37,964 nucleotides of DNA from a virus. Within the stretch, counting starts at the first letter, position 1, and each line of letters starts with the position of its first letter. The stretch is from positions 1 through 37,964 of the IMG/VR virus record IMGVR_UViG_3300045918_000841; one strand, written 5' to 3'. The position numbers were made by a program, and so were the translations under genes. Below are positions 1 through 8,934 of the stretch, piece after piece. The notes beneath the pieces were generated by a model. It worked only from the letters and a program-made list of their open reading frames with translations. It was not told where the DNA came from and ran no database searches.

Positions 1-1431
1 CCAGGTATAATAAGTTACCCCCGCAACACCCTGATCACCTTTAAACTTGCTCCAGGCGTAATCCGTTTTAACCGTACTTTCTGCCGCAACAGCTTGATTC
101 GGAGATATCCCGATATACAGCGTATCCGCCGTGGGAGTATCATACAGACCGGTACCGTCGGCATTATCAGAATACTTTATCCATGTATAAACCGGGGCGC
201 CTTGTTGGCCGGTATCCCCCTGAACCCCGGTATCGCCCTTGTCACCTTTTATCAGGCTCCACGTATAATCGGAAGAGACATTGCTTTCAGTGGCAACCGT
301 CTTGTTGTAGGCAAAACCGATGTATGTGGCGCCAGAAGGAGAATCGGAAAACCCTGTCGAGCCGTCTGCAGCCGTGGCGTATTTGATCCAGGTATAATTC
401 TGTGAGGTCTCCAGCGTATTGACATTCTGATAGGTATTATCAGCTTTCTTAAAAATCACCTCACCCTGGAAAACAAAATCCGTCCCGTCGTAGGTAAAAT
501 GCGTATTCGCGTCTTTGTTGAACTGAAACGTCCCGTCAGGTTTTATCTGCCAGCCGGAAACCCCTGAGACATAATTGCCGCTTTTAACCAGACCGCCAGC
601 AATCAGTTGCAGCGCAACGGAAATATTTCCCGCTGTGATCTTATCCGCCGCCAGATTACATATCATGGCATTGGTTATCGTCGCCTTATTAATGTATGCC
701 GTATTCATAAATACCGCATAGTCACCGGTAAACGGACCTGCTGTTGGATCACCTGCCACCGGAGTACGAGCAACGATGAACGGATATGTCCCAACCGTCG
801 GCTCACCCTCCTCAAAACCACGGATGGCGAAGTTCTGCGCCGGGATCACAATATCTTTTGTGCCGAAGATCTCCGTCGGGGTCATAGCATCGAACGTTTT
901 TGACAGCAGATCGATCATGTACGCCGGATCGTTGGCAGTACGCCCTTCCGTTCCTGCCGTAGCATTCAACGGACCTTCTATGCCATAGACGCTGACGCCC
1001 CTAATCCAATACCAATAACTTTTACTCAGCGCCACAAACTCCGGAACATCCAGATACATATTTGAATACGAATGGCCGACTACCACCGCAGCGCTGAAAT
1101 CATCAGACTCCGCCCGGTAGATAGCCACATATTTCATATTCCTGTAACTTGGCGCATCCCAAACGAGCATGATCGACCGGAAAGCGCCGGTGACAACCAG
1201 GTTTTTCAGCTGGGGCGGAGTAATGCCATCATCGCCCCCCGGTGAAGGATCTATGTTCGGGATGTTCGGGAAATCCTCAACCACGACGGCAGCAATATCG
1301 TTTCTGGTTACCATCCCGCCACCAGCCGCAATCTTGTTGGAAAAATCTTTCAACGCGTTCACCAGCCGTGCGATATAGAGCCCCTCGGAATTCGGCGGAG
1401 TAGGGATATTCAGCGTCGGTGTCGCACTCAT
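1..1431 (-). CDS. Phage tail fibre / host-recognition protein (3' end outside window)
   Basis: The frame is open from an ATG at 1431 through position 1, so at least 477 codons are present and the C-terminus is missing. The ATG overlaps the stop of the upstream gene by 4 bp (ATGA), which fixes the start. The middle has a fibronectin-III-like stretch (LVVTGAFRSIMLVWDAPSYR). The last 150 residues contain repeated modules of the type YTWIKYA...GLSDTP...YIGIAYNK, each followed by collagen-like GDKGDTG/QGDTGQQG segments. These features are typical of phage tail-tip and fibre proteins that contact the host surface. The position at the end of the structural operon agrees. The specific receptor cannot be read from the sequence. 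Confidence 0.8.
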   Translation of the reverse strand, partial: MSATPTLNIPTPPNSEGLYIARLVNALKDFSNKIAAGGGMVTRNDIAAVVVEDFPNIPNIDPSPGGDDGITPPQLKNLVVTGAFRSIMLVWDAPSYRNMKYVAIYRAESDDFSAAVVVGHSYSNMYLDVPEFVALSKSYWYWIRGVSVYGIEGPLNATAGTEGRTANDPAYMIDLLSKTFDAMTPTEIFGTKDIVIPAQNFAIRGFEEGEPTVGTYPFIVARTPVAGDPTAGPFTGDYAVFMNTAYINKATITNAMICNLAADKITAGNISVALQLIAGGLVKSGNYVSGVSGWQIKPDGTFQFNKDANTHFTYDGTDFVFQGEVIFKKADNTYQNVNTLETSQNYTWIKYATAADGSTGFSDSPSGATYIGFAYNKTVATESNVSSDYTWSLIKGDKGDTGVQGDTGQQGAPVYTWIKYSDNADGTGLYDTPTADTLYIGISPNQAVAAESTVKTDYAWSKFKGDQGVAGVTYYTW

Positions 1432-3089
1432 TGCCCCAACTCCAACAGACAGCTCGCCAGCAGCAGCGGCGGCACAATCTCCACACTGCTTGTCACCTCA
1501 ATCTCATACGTAGACTCCGCCGTATACCCTCCCGGCAGGTTCACCGGCTCCTCACTGGTTATCGTCGCCACATACGCCGCTCCGTTGTGCTTGATCTGCA
1601 CCCCATCAGCAAAAACCTTAACCGTCGGAGCCGGAGAATACGAACCGGCAAACAGTTGCAGCACTCCCATGGTATCAGGAGCAACCAGTCGCTCCGGTCG
1701 GGACTTCCACACCATCTGCTTCTTTGTCGCTCCGGCGTTCCATGAGACAATAGCGCCGGCCACCGCCAGATACAGCGTCCCCGTTGTCTGATCATAAAAC
1801 CGCGCCGTAGCCGCAATATCCGTGGTCGAATAATCTCCAGTAGCCGCATCAAATATAAACGCGCCGGTCGAACCAAAACCGATATACGACGAACCATACT
1901 GCGCGCCCATCAGACCAACCCCATTGGCCGCACCAATTGACGCCAGCAGCGCCAGCCAATCAGCCGGTTTCAGGATATTCTCCGTAACCAGAACAACCGA
2001 ACCGGTTGACGCCAGCCACAACCCAGACGGACCCGCCCAGGCGCACGAATAACCCAGATCAACAAAACTGCGCTTACTCAAACACGCCTCACCCCGCTCC
2101 AGCTTCTCCGGCGGGCTCAACGAATCAGGAGAGCCGCCCGTCACCACATACGGCATCCCGGTTGTCACTACAAGCACGCTATTACCGAATATTCCCAGTG
2201 CAACAATAGGGTTTTCGACACACATCTGATACGCCGCCGGCCATGCATGCGGTTGATACGCTACCGAAAAGCAGAGAACATTATCGTAAAACCCGACCAG
2301 AAACCCGCCGGGGTGCGAAACAATCCCTTTTAACCCGACATTCGGCGCAATCCACGTCTCAGACGGGCATACCTCGGCAAGATCCGAGGCCAGTCTGGTA
2401 TCTGCGTAGGACGTCGCGTTAATCTGCAACACGGCGACCAATTGCCAGACCGATGTACTAGATCCGGTATTCGAACGATAGAGAATTTTTTGGGTAATGT
2501 TATAGCCAGTTGGAGCTCCGGTACCAATACTGGTTACCGTTACCGTACCAATACCATCATCGACGGACACGATATCGGAGGCATCCGACAGTGGTCCCTC
2601 CTCACCAAAATACGAGCGGTAACAATATGCGTAGCGTCTCGCCAGCGCATTCGCTGTTGGAGTACCGCCGCTGTACGATGCATGCGGAGTTGCAGCAGGT
2701 TTCGGAATACCGAGCGGCCACCCCCCTTGCGGCATCGCCGTACCACCCGTGAGGATCTTGGTGTTATCTCCCATCTTCGGACCGGCCACACCGGACGCAT
2801 CTCCGGTCCAGTAGAGGCGGTCAAAGGCATCCGCCGCCACTGAACTCCGGCAGACATCAACATCCTGGGCGCTGTTCCAGTTGAGCCAATATGCGCCATA
2901 TTTGAACAGCGACGAAATAGTCCCGCTCCGCAGCGCCGCATTCCCGGCAGCCACAATCGAGAGCGGCACCGCCAGCGGCTTGAGCGATCCTGAACCAAAC
3001 ACGCAGTTCGTCGCCGTTTGAGCCGCACCGGGCGGCAGCATGCGCGGGGTAACCTTTGGCGCCATCCCTTTGAATTGATCAATCTTCAT
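1428..3089 (-). CDS. Phage virion structural protein, 553 aa, probably tail-associated
   Basis: This 553-residue protein starts MKIDQFKGMAPKVTPRMLPP, a beginning I associate with large structural proteins of podovirus-like phages. It contains an ARRYAYCYRSYFGEEGPLS segment, typical of fibronectin-like modules in virion proteins, and no catalytic motif. It lies between two adaptor-like proteins upstream and the fibre downstream, overlapping the fibre start by 4 bp, so it is probably part of the tail hub or tube. It has no signal peptide or membrane segment. The exact virion role is inferred from position; the phage family assignment is uncertain. Confidence 0.6.
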   Translation of the reverse strand: MKIDQFKGMAPKVTPRMLPPGAAQTATNCVFGSGSLKPLAVPLSIVAAGNAALRSGTISSLFKYGAYWLNWNSAQDVDVCRSSVAADAFDRLYWTGDASGVAGPKMGDNTKILTGGTAMPQGGWPLGIPKPAATPHASYSGGTPTANALARRYAYCYRSYFGEEGPLSDASDIVSVDDGIGTVTVTSIGTGAPTGYNITQKILYRSNTGSSTSVWQLVAVLQINATSYADTRLASDLAEVCPSETWIAPNVGLKGIVSHPGGFLVGFYDNVLCFSVAYQPHAWPAAYQMCVENPIVALGIFGNSVLVVTTGMPYVVTGGSPDSLSPPEKLERGEACLSKRSFVDLGYSCAWAGPSGLWLASTGSVVLVTENILKPADWLALLASIGAANGVGLMGAQYGSSYIGFGSTGAFIFDAATGDYSTTDIAATARFYDQTTGTLYLAVAGAIVSWNAGATKKQMVWKSRPERLVAPDTMGVLQLFAGSYSPAPTVKVFADGVQIKHNGAAYVATITSEEPVNLPGGYTAESTYEIEVTSSVEIVPPLLLASCLLELGQ

Positions 3090-3092
3090 GGC

Positions 3093-3806
3093 TTATTGCC
3101 CCTGAGAAACACTGGTCGAAAGCCCGTCACTCGGCGCAAAGAACTTGTCAGACTGAATCTTTTGACCAAGAGACGTAGCAGCAGCCGCATAATGCGCCTG
3201 TGCCCGCTGCATGTTCCCGATGATTTTAGAATCTTTGGACAATGCCCGAGCCAGCATCAGATCGATCATATTGTTCTCATGCAAATCCGATAACGAAAGC
3301 ATTTGACCGCTGGTAAAACTCAGACCGTTAACCGCCTTCGTCACCGGGGTAGGAGCGATAGACACCAGCGCTTCGACCGTACCGGTACCGGTGGCCGGTT
3401 GTGGTGGATAGTTGTAAAACGTCAGCGGATCACGCTCATCAAAACAAAACCGCCGCACCTCCGCCGAGGCGGTTGATGAATGCCAGTTCGGCATCGTGGT
3501 ATCCAGGATCTTCCGGTCGCAATTAGTAACCGCCCGGGTATATGTGCCGGTATTCCGGATCACATCCAGCAGGCGCACCCCGGTTTTGGCAACGCCACCA
3601 ACCGTTATTGACGCCGCTGACTGTTTTGTCCCGGCAACTAGGGCGATACTCCCATTGGCCGTCAACGAATCCGGCTTGAGATTGACAACCTCTCTCTGCG
3701 CGGCGTTAAACCACATCACCAGCTCATCCACCGTACACCTGATATTGTCATCATCATTGAGTATCTTGGCCACTTTCTGAGCCAGTTCCCACGCATCTAT
3801 TGCCAT
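3093..3806 (-). CDS. Phage head-tail adaptor-like protein, 237 aa
   Basis: The N-terminus (WELAQKVAKILNDDD, then DELVMWFNAAQREVVNLKPD) matches the style of small phage adaptor proteins that join the portal to the tail. The central part carries an FYNYPPQP segment and the C-terminal third is helical with LMLARALSKDS. It lies 3 bp upstream of the 553-residue structural gene and 15 bp downstream of a second adaptor-like gene, so all three probably act in the same connector. The family call is from recognised style, without a search. The start is the ATG at 3806, which has GGAG a short distance upstream. Confidence 0.5.
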   Translation of the reverse strand: MAIDAWELAQKVAKILNDDDNIRCTVDELVMWFNAAQREVVNLKPDSLTANGSIALVAGTKQSAASITVGGVAKTGVRLLDVIRNTGTYTRAVTNCDRKILDTTMPNWHSSTASAEVRRFCFDERDPLTFYNYPPQPATGTGTVEALVSIAPTPVTKAVNGLSFTSGQMLSLSDLHENNMIDLMLARALSKDSKIIGNMQRAQAHYAAAATSLGQKIQSDKFFAPSDGLSTSVSQGQ

Positions 3807-3821
3807 GATTATACTCCTTGC

Positions 3822-4421
3822 CTACAGTCCGTTTATTGAATCAGCCAACACCTGTTCATCATCACCATCAGACCCGCTCAACATCTGATCAACCTGCAAC
3901 TGAATCACCGGTACATACGTCTTGGCATTCATCGCCGCCAGCCCGCCCGAGAGAACCGCAACCACGCCATCGATATACACCTGATCAAAATCACCATTAA
4001 ACGGCAGATCGTCATACATCGCCGCCGGAACATCCAGCCGCAGCCGTGCCAGCATCTTGATCGTAATAGCGGCATTAGTCGGTGGAAACACCTGGATCAA
4101 CTTGCCGACAATCCGATAGAAGCTCGGTACCGCCGCCGTCTCCAGCGCCGACGTATCATTTGACGTCAGCATATTAAGAAACGCCCCACCGACAATTTGC
4201 GGACGCCGCGACAACGACATAAACTCATCCGGCAGATAGCCGATATCCTCACCGGTAGCGATATCAACCGTAATCTCCTGCACCAGCGCATCACTGCGCA
4301 CCTGAACCAGCCGGTTGATAATCGTCGTATGCGTCAGCCGGACCGCCTCGACAAAACTACACGCCGGATTCATCCCCGGCATGGATGGCTCAACAATATC
4401 CAGCAACTCCTGCAGCGTCAT
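3822..4421 (-). CDS. Phage adaptor-like structural protein, 199 aa
   Basis: The start chosen is the ATG at 4421 (MTLQELLDIVEPSM). It overlaps the upstream stop as ATGA and has GGAGG five bases upstream; a GTG four codons earlier would lie on the ribosome site itself. The protein has an LPDEFMSLSRRPQIV segment, a FYRIVGKLIQVFPP segment and a helical C-terminal part ending in an acidic loop (GSDGDDEQ). This resembles the adaptor/tail-tube proteins that follow capsid genes in podovirus-like operons. No enzymatic motif is visible. The role is inferred mainly from position among connector genes. Confidence 0.5.
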   Translation of the reverse strand: MTLQELLDIVEPSMPGMNPACSFVEAVRLTHTTIINRLVQVRSDALVQEITVDIATGEDIGYLPDEFMSLSRRPQIVGGAFLNMLTSNDTSALETAAVPSFYRIVGKLIQVFPPTNAAITIKMLARLRLDVPAAMYDDLPFNGDFDQVYIDGVVAVLSGGLAAMNAKTYVPVIQLQVDQMLSGSDGDDEQVLADSINGL

Positions 4422-5965
4422 GCGCGCCTCCACTTGTTATAAACCTTCTCCACCGCCGTATAGATCTCCAGCGCACTAATGTTCTGCGCACACAACGCCG
4501 CCCCGGTCTCAGGGACAATCGAACAATACTCAGAACTGTAATGCAGCCGATGACACGGATAACACGAGCACGCGTCCGGCGTCAGCGCCTGAATCATACT
4601 CCAATGTTTTGACAGATTATTGGCCGAGGAATGCGACAGCAACAGCACCTTACTCACCGACTCCTCAAAGCCCACCGCATTCAGCACCCCGGTCTCCGGA
4701 CCAACCACCAGATTCGCCAGACCGGCCAGCGTCAACGTCTGCCTGATCGTCAATTCATCTGACAAACAGACAACACGCGGCTCCTCTTCCCATCCTTGTT
4801 CCAGAATCTTGCAAGCAAAATCCCCCACCAGTAAAATCTGCGCCTCCGGCATCTCCATCAAGATCCGGGCAATAACCGGATCCATATGCGGCGTAAACTT
4901 GTGCTGTGACGAACCGGACAGCGCCCAGACGATATTGAACGAGGGACTGGTATGCTTCGTCAGCAGCGTCAGCGCCTCAATCTTCTCTTCATCAGTCGGG
5001 TAGAACAGGCGACACGGCTTAAACGGTACCCCCGCAAGCTCCGCCGTCCATTCGTGATAATTGGTATTCATCCGCTTCTTGCGTACCTCAAACGGCCAGG
5101 AATGATTCGGCCGCCCCGGCAGTGCCAGCAGATGCCCCTCAATCGATTCAGAGAGATTGATAAACGTATCAAAGCGTCCGGCCTGCACCTTCCAGAACTC
5201 AAACAGCTCATGATTCGGCACCTGATCATTATCCACAATGTACCAATCATCAACATTCGGATCGTGTTTGATGATATCCTGCCCTTTCGGCGTGGTCATC
5301 ACGGTAACGTGATAGCCCATCTCCTTCAGGCGAGGGAACAGCAGCGCCGTCTGGATCATGTCACCGAAACCACCGAAACGGCAGATGCAGGCGGTTTTCA
5401 ACATCTTATCAGGCGGGAACGGTTGCGAGATTTTATGTGCTACATCGGGATATAGGTTCTTGCGGTACACCTCATAAATCCCGTACTCATTGCCTTCACC
5501 GCGCTCTTCCGATTCCAGCAATGTCCAGCAATACGGCAGACTCATCAACAGATCGTGTATATTTCCCGGATAAATATCATGCTTATGATCCGGATTCGCC
5601 CCCGGCTCCCCACACTTCGGATAGAGATTAGCAGACGGCACATACAGACAGAGAAACCCGCCCGGCTTAATCACCCGCGCCCACTCATTCAGCGCCGCCT
5701 GCATATCCTCCATGTGCTCCAGAACGTGCGACGAAAAGACGGCATCAAAGGATTCATCAGCAAACAGTGAAAGGCTGGCGGCATCACCAACAACATCAGC
5801 CGCCCCCTTCCCAAAATGGTGCCCGGAATCATAGCCGATGAAATGCGGAAACGCCTTCTCTTGCCCGCATCCTATTTCAAGAACCCGCCCGCGAGTATAT
5901 TTCGGCAGAAGGTATTTAATTTTCCGTGACTCAAAACCGTTTGACGTTTCCAGGCTCCAGGTCAT
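4418..5965 (-). CDS. Fused SAM methyltransferase and family 9-type glycosyltransferase
   Basis: This 515-residue protein has two enzyme domains. Residues about 25-110 form a class I SAM-dependent methyltransferase: motif I is VLEIGCGQ and the post-motif region reads SSHVLEHMEDMQAALNEWARV followed by IKPGG. Residues about 190-510 resemble a GT-B glycosyltransferase of the ADP-heptose transferase type (family 9), with CICRFGGFGDMIQTALLFP at the start and LVVGPETGVLNAVGF near the expected sugar-nucleotide site. It lies within the late structural operon, sharing TAATG and ATGA junctions with its neighbours, so it is expressed with virion genes. It may modify a virion protein or the host surface polysaccharide. 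Substrate and product are not evident. Confidence 0.75.
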   Translation of the reverse strand: MTWSLETSNGFESRKIKYLLPKYTRGRVLEIGCGQEKAFPHFIGYDSGHHFGKGAADVVGDAASLSLFADESFDAVFSSHVLEHMEDMQAALNEWARVIKPGGFLCLYVPSANLYPKCGEPGANPDHKHDIYPGNIHDLLMSLPYCWTLLESEERGEGNEYGIYEVYRKNLYPDVAHKISQPFPPDKMLKTACICRFGGFGDMIQTALLFPRLKEMGYHVTVMTTPKGQDIIKHDPNVDDWYIVDNDQVPNHELFEFWKVQAGRFDTFINLSESIEGHLLALPGRPNHSWPFEVRKKRMNTNYHEWTAELAGVPFKPCRLFYPTDEEKIEALTLLTKHTSPSFNIVWALSGSSQHKFTPHMDPVIARILMEMPEAQILLVGDFACKILEQGWEEEPRVVCLSDELTIRQTLTLAGLANLVVGPETGVLNAVGFEESVSKVLLLSHSSANNLSKHWSMIQALTPDACSCYPCHRLHYSSEYCSIVPETGAALCAQNISALEIYTAVEKVYNKWRRA

Positions 5966-6399
5966 TACTTGCCCTTCTTCCCGGCGTTGCCGCCAGTCTG
6001 CAGATCCAGCTGCAGATCAACATCACTCGTACCGACCGCATCACCCGCAGCCACAGCATCCAACGGCAGCAAGGCAGTCAAACGGTCAACCTCTGCCTGG
6101 AGACGGTCAGCAATAACCCTGGTCGTATCCATCTGCCCGACAGCCTCTTCATACGCCGCATCCTTGTCATCAAGCGCTGCCTGCAGCCGACGGACCTCAT
6201 CAGTCAGGCGGCCAATCTCACGAAGTAAGCCACCATCATCAGAACTTGCCACCACAGCCACAGCATCGGGGATCACCACCTCCTCAAAGCCGGGCAATTC
6301 ATTACCCTGGGGGTCAAACTGAACGCCATGCTGCTCATACCGGGCCGTGTTTGAACCGTAAATCTCACCAAACGGTTGCGATCTATCCAATTTTCGCAT
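5965..6399 (-). CDS. Small coiled-coil phage protein, 144 aa
   Basis: The chosen start is the ATG at 6399, which overlaps the preceding stop (TGATG) and has GGGAGG nine bases upstream. The N-terminal 30 residues (RSQPFGEIYG, then ARYEQHGVQFDPQGNEL) follow a pattern I recognise in short proteins next to phage capsid genes. Residues about 55-110 form a heptad-rich coiled coil (LLREIGRLTDEVRRLQAALDD). The C-terminal tail is Gly- and Lys-rich. There is no catalytic motif. It probably has a structural or assembly role, inferred from position between the capsid and adaptor genes. Confidence 0.55.
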   Translation of the reverse strand: MRKLDRSQPFGEIYGSNTARYEQHGVQFDPQGNELPGFEEVVIPDAVAVVASSDDGGLLREIGRLTDEVRRLQAALDDKDAAYEEAVGQMDTTRVIADRLQAEVDRLTALLPLDAVAAGDAVGTSDVDLQLDLQTGGNAGKKGK

Positions 6400-6590
6400 C
6401 AGCACTTACCTCCCGGCATGCAACCCGTATCACTCTTGGTGTTGCCTGTAATCGAACCACCGGACGAATAACCGCTATTAAGCGCATCACCAGCGCCATA
6501 CGTATCAGTCACACCGGTCTTGTTCCCCGCATCCTTCAAATCCCGCCCTGCCACCGAACCATTCGGCATATTGCTCGTATCAATCGCCAT
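6399..6590 (-). CDS. Small Gly/Ser/Thr-rich phage protein, 63 aa
   Basis: The ATG at 6590 is preceded at five bases by GGAGG. The reading frame ends in a TGATG overlap with the next gene. The product is 63 residues, rich in Gly, Ser, Asn and Thr, with two cysteines near the C-terminus (CMPGGKC) and no predicted membrane segment. It lies immediately downstream of the hairpin that follows the major capsid gene. I do not recognise the family. Tight coupling to neighbours and the good ribosome site are the reasons for accepting it. Confidence 0.55.
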   Translation of the reverse strand: MAIDTSNMPNGSVAGRDLKDAGNKTGVTDTYGAGDALNSGYSSGGSITGNTKSDTGCMPGGKC

Positions 6591-6613
6591 CACATCCTCC
6601 AGTTTTTAAAATA

Positions 6614-6645
6614 GCGCGGGAGGAGGTAAATCACCTCTCCCGCGC
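6614..6645 (-). terminator. Hairpin after major capsid gene, probable partial terminator
   Basis: A 13-bp stem with a single bulged base (position 6623) and a five-base loop lies 22 bp downstream of the capsid stop. On the minus strand it is followed by TATTTTAAAAAC, a weak U-tract. Known phages often reduce transcription after the capsid gene in this way. A complete stop is unlikely because the structural operon continues. Confidence 0.6.
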
Positions 6646-6666
6646 AGAACCCACTAACAACGCCGA

Positions 6667-7605
6667 CTACCCCTGACTATCCCACTTGACCACACGCTCA
6701 TCAGCCGCCGTCAAACGGTTCTTGGCGAATCCACCGAGGTAATACCAGGCAACACCCATATTCCGGCCGTAATCACCGGGGATCTTGCCGCGAATCTCTT
6801 CTGGTACCGCCACACCCTCAGAAACCGCATCCTCACCAAAGAAGTAAATCCACCCGGACTTACCGCCCGCCCAGGTGCCCTTGGCAACGTTGGTCTGCTC
6901 GATGTAGCGAGTATTCTCATACTTGCCAATCTCGCCATGCATAATCGTCTGAAAGCCTTCCGGCGTATACTGGCGAAGTGTTTCCAGTTCGTTCTTAAAG
7001 GTTCGCAGCGTCGTCGGCCAGGCAATCGCCATGTAATCATCAGCCATATATGGAGGAATATTGCGCTCCTTCATAATATCGACAATCGCCTTGGCATGAT
7101 CCGCGTTGAACGCTACATTGTTGGTACCAGTCGCAGTACCATTACTGTAAACCGTTACCGCCGCCGTATCAGTACCGGCAGTAGGAATAACCCGCAGCAG
7201 CGCCGAATTGAACGCCGCAGCCGCAGCATTATCAAAATACTTCTTGGCGTCGTTTTTCAGCGACTTGTTGATACGCTCCTTAACCGGAATTTCAGACAGG
7301 TTATCAAGCAGGCCGGAATAAGGAATGGAGTTACCCGCCTCACCGATCGTCATAGTACCCTGCGTAATAACAAAATTTGTTTCCGGCATGGTGCTGGTCT
7401 CAATAAGAGTCGTGCCCTGTGTCGCCACATCAGAAAACACGTCCCAGGTGAAGGTTTGGCCCTTGTTTTTACCAACAGCATCCTTCACGTCAGCAAACTG
7501 ACGGAACTTGCACAGCGGCTGCACGACATCGCGCAGCTCTTTCGAAAGATTTTTGGATGACAGATAGCCACCCAGGGAGTTAGTAACCCATAATTGTCCA
7601 GCCAT
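6667..7605 (-). CDS. Major capsid protein
   Basis: This 312-residue protein follows the scaffold gene and starts MAGQLWVTNSL with GGAGG upstream. The C-terminal part (WIYFFGEDAVSEGVAVPEEI, then RGKIPGDYGRNMGVAWYYLG) is characteristic of HK97-fold major capsid proteins of the N4-gp56-like type. It forms the icosahedral shell around packaged DNA. The gene order terminase-portal-scaffold-capsid supports the call. The length is normal for the family. It has its own downstream hairpin, consistent with high expression. Confidence 0.85.
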   Translation of the reverse strand: MAGQLWVTNSLGGYLSSKNLSKELRDVVQPLCKFRQFADVKDAVGKNKGQTFTWDVFSDVATQGTTLIETSTMPETNFVITQGTMTIGEAGNSIPYSGLLDNLSEIPVKERINKSLKNDAKKYFDNAAAAAFNSALLRVIPTAGTDTAAVTVYSNGTATGTNNVAFNADHAKAIVDIMKERNIPPYMADDYMAIAWPTTLRTFKNELETLRQYTPEGFQTIMHGEIGKYENTRYIEQTNVAKGTWAGGKSGWIYFFGEDAVSEGVAVPEEIRGKIPGDYGRNMGVAWYYLGGFAKNRLTAADERVVKWDSQG

Positions 7606-7651
7606 GATAATCCTCCTGGCGGGTAATTATCCCGCAAAGGTTTGTTAATAG

Positions 7652-8644
7652 TTATGTCGGCAAATGCCGACTCTTGCGCATGCTGGCAATAACATCCGCA
7701 CGCGACTCCTCTTTTTCCTCAACCGGACCCGCATTGCGTGCCCCGGCTGCTACCACGATACTATCAAGCGCCGCCTTGCGGCTTTGACGCTCCTCACTGC
7801 CCGACAACTTCGCTTGCTCCTGTACGGCGGGAGCAAGCATACGCTTGGCCGTTGCAGCGGTCTGAGTCAGCGCCTCAAGGTAGCTGATTTCACCGCTCTG
7901 CACCTTTGCCTCATAATCCCTGACATAGATCAGATCCCCAATCTCACGTTCCCGTGAAATAATCTGGTTACCCTGATCATCGAACTCCGCCCGGAACTCC
8001 GGGTTATCCCGCACAAAGTTTTCCCAGACCTGCTCACCATCCATCTCCTGCCGGACCTGCTTGGCAATCTGCTGCGCATCGACGGCCGGGGTAGTGTTCT
8101 CACGCCCTTTGTTCGCCATCATCGCCTTAGCCAGCAGATTACTCGCCTCTTCAACATCACCCTCGGTAAACAACTCCAGTGCCCGCGCAATCGGCGCTTT
8201 CATCTGTGCCATAGCATCGTCACCAGCAGCCTGATCATCTCCCGCCGCTGTTTGTGATGGATTCCCTGACTGCAGCTTAACCTGCGCCTCCAACTGTTGA
8301 ACCGCACGCTCTCTGGCATCCAGTTCACGCCCCTTTTCGCTCGCCTTACGCAAGCGCTCAGAAGCAACCTCATTTTTCTGATACCCAGCCACCACATCAG
8401 CAACAGAAAGCTCCTTTTCCTCACCGTCAACCTTGACGCGTACCCGAAACTGTGACGGATCATCCACCACCCGCACACTCGGCTCCGTAGTCACATTACC
8501 GGCACCGGCAATCTGCCGCTCTAGCTCCTCATCAGCCCGAGCCATAATCGCCGCCATGTTCTTTTCACGCAGCTGTATCTGCGGTGAACTGATAACCTGC
8601 TTTTCCACCTGCGACACGTCCTGCTGGATAGTGTCAAGACTCAT
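7652..8644 (-). CDS. Capsid scaffolding protein
   Basis: This 330-residue, highly charged, largely helical protein lies immediately upstream of the major capsid gene. It has long coiled-coil stretches (RLRKASEKGRELDARERAVQ), acidic and Ala/Gln-rich linkers, and a basic C-terminal tail (ADVIASMRKSRHLPT). Scaffold proteins of P22/N4-like phages have this composition and use a basic C-terminal segment to bind capsid subunits. There is no protease motif. Its start overlaps the upstream stop as ATGA at 8641-8644. The function is inferred from position and composition. Confidence 0.75.
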   Translation of the reverse strand: MSLDTIQQDVSQVEKQVISSPQIQLREKNMAAIMARADEELERQIAGAGNVTTEPSVRVVDDPSQFRVRVKVDGEEKELSVADVVAGYQKNEVASERLRKASEKGRELDARERAVQQLEAQVKLQSGNPSQTAAGDDQAAGDDAMAQMKAPIARALELFTEGDVEEASNLLAKAMMANKGRENTTPAVDAQQIAKQVRQEMDGEQVWENFVRDNPEFRAEFDDQGNQIISREREIGDLIYVRDYEAKVQSGEISYLEALTQTAATAKRMLAPAVQEQAKLSGSEERQSRKAALDSIVVAAGARNAGPVEEKEESRADVIASMRKSRHLPT

Positions 8645-8934
8645 AAATTCCCCTCCATCATGCGAATTTCCTTCTCGGCTTCCCAGCCGCTTGTAATCAA
8701 ATCAGCCAGCCAGGCGGTAAAACTCTCCGCCCGATAAATATCATTCTGCAGCTTGACAATCTGTTGGTAATCACATGGATCAACCGTTTTCAGACCCGTC
8801 ACCGCCTCAATAACTTCGCCGTCAGCCCGCTGCTGGAGATACTTCCCCAGGGGAGAAGCAAGAAACGCCTCAGTCTCAATCCCAAACCGGACCACCGTCA
8901 TCATCTTGCCCACAATCTCTTCGGTCTCATTCAT
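8641..8934 (-). CDS. Hypothetical phage protein between portal and scaffold, 97 aa
   Basis: This 97-residue acidic, helical protein (MNETEEIVGKMMTVVRFGIE at the start) overlaps the portal stop and the scaffold start by 4 bp each, so translation is coupled on both sides. Its C-terminal half contains YRAESFTAWLADLITSGW. I do not recognise the family. Small genes at this position may assist portal or scaffold assembly. A perfect 23-bp palindrome lies just upstream of its start (8943-8965), and its translation-start segment is identical to that of the MazG-like gene at 22562. Confidence 0.6.
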   Translation of the reverse strand: MNETEEIVGKMMTVVRFGIETEAFLASPLGKYLQQRADGEVIEAVTGLKTVDPCDYQQIVKLQNDIYRAESFTAWLADLITSGWEAEKEIRMMEGNL

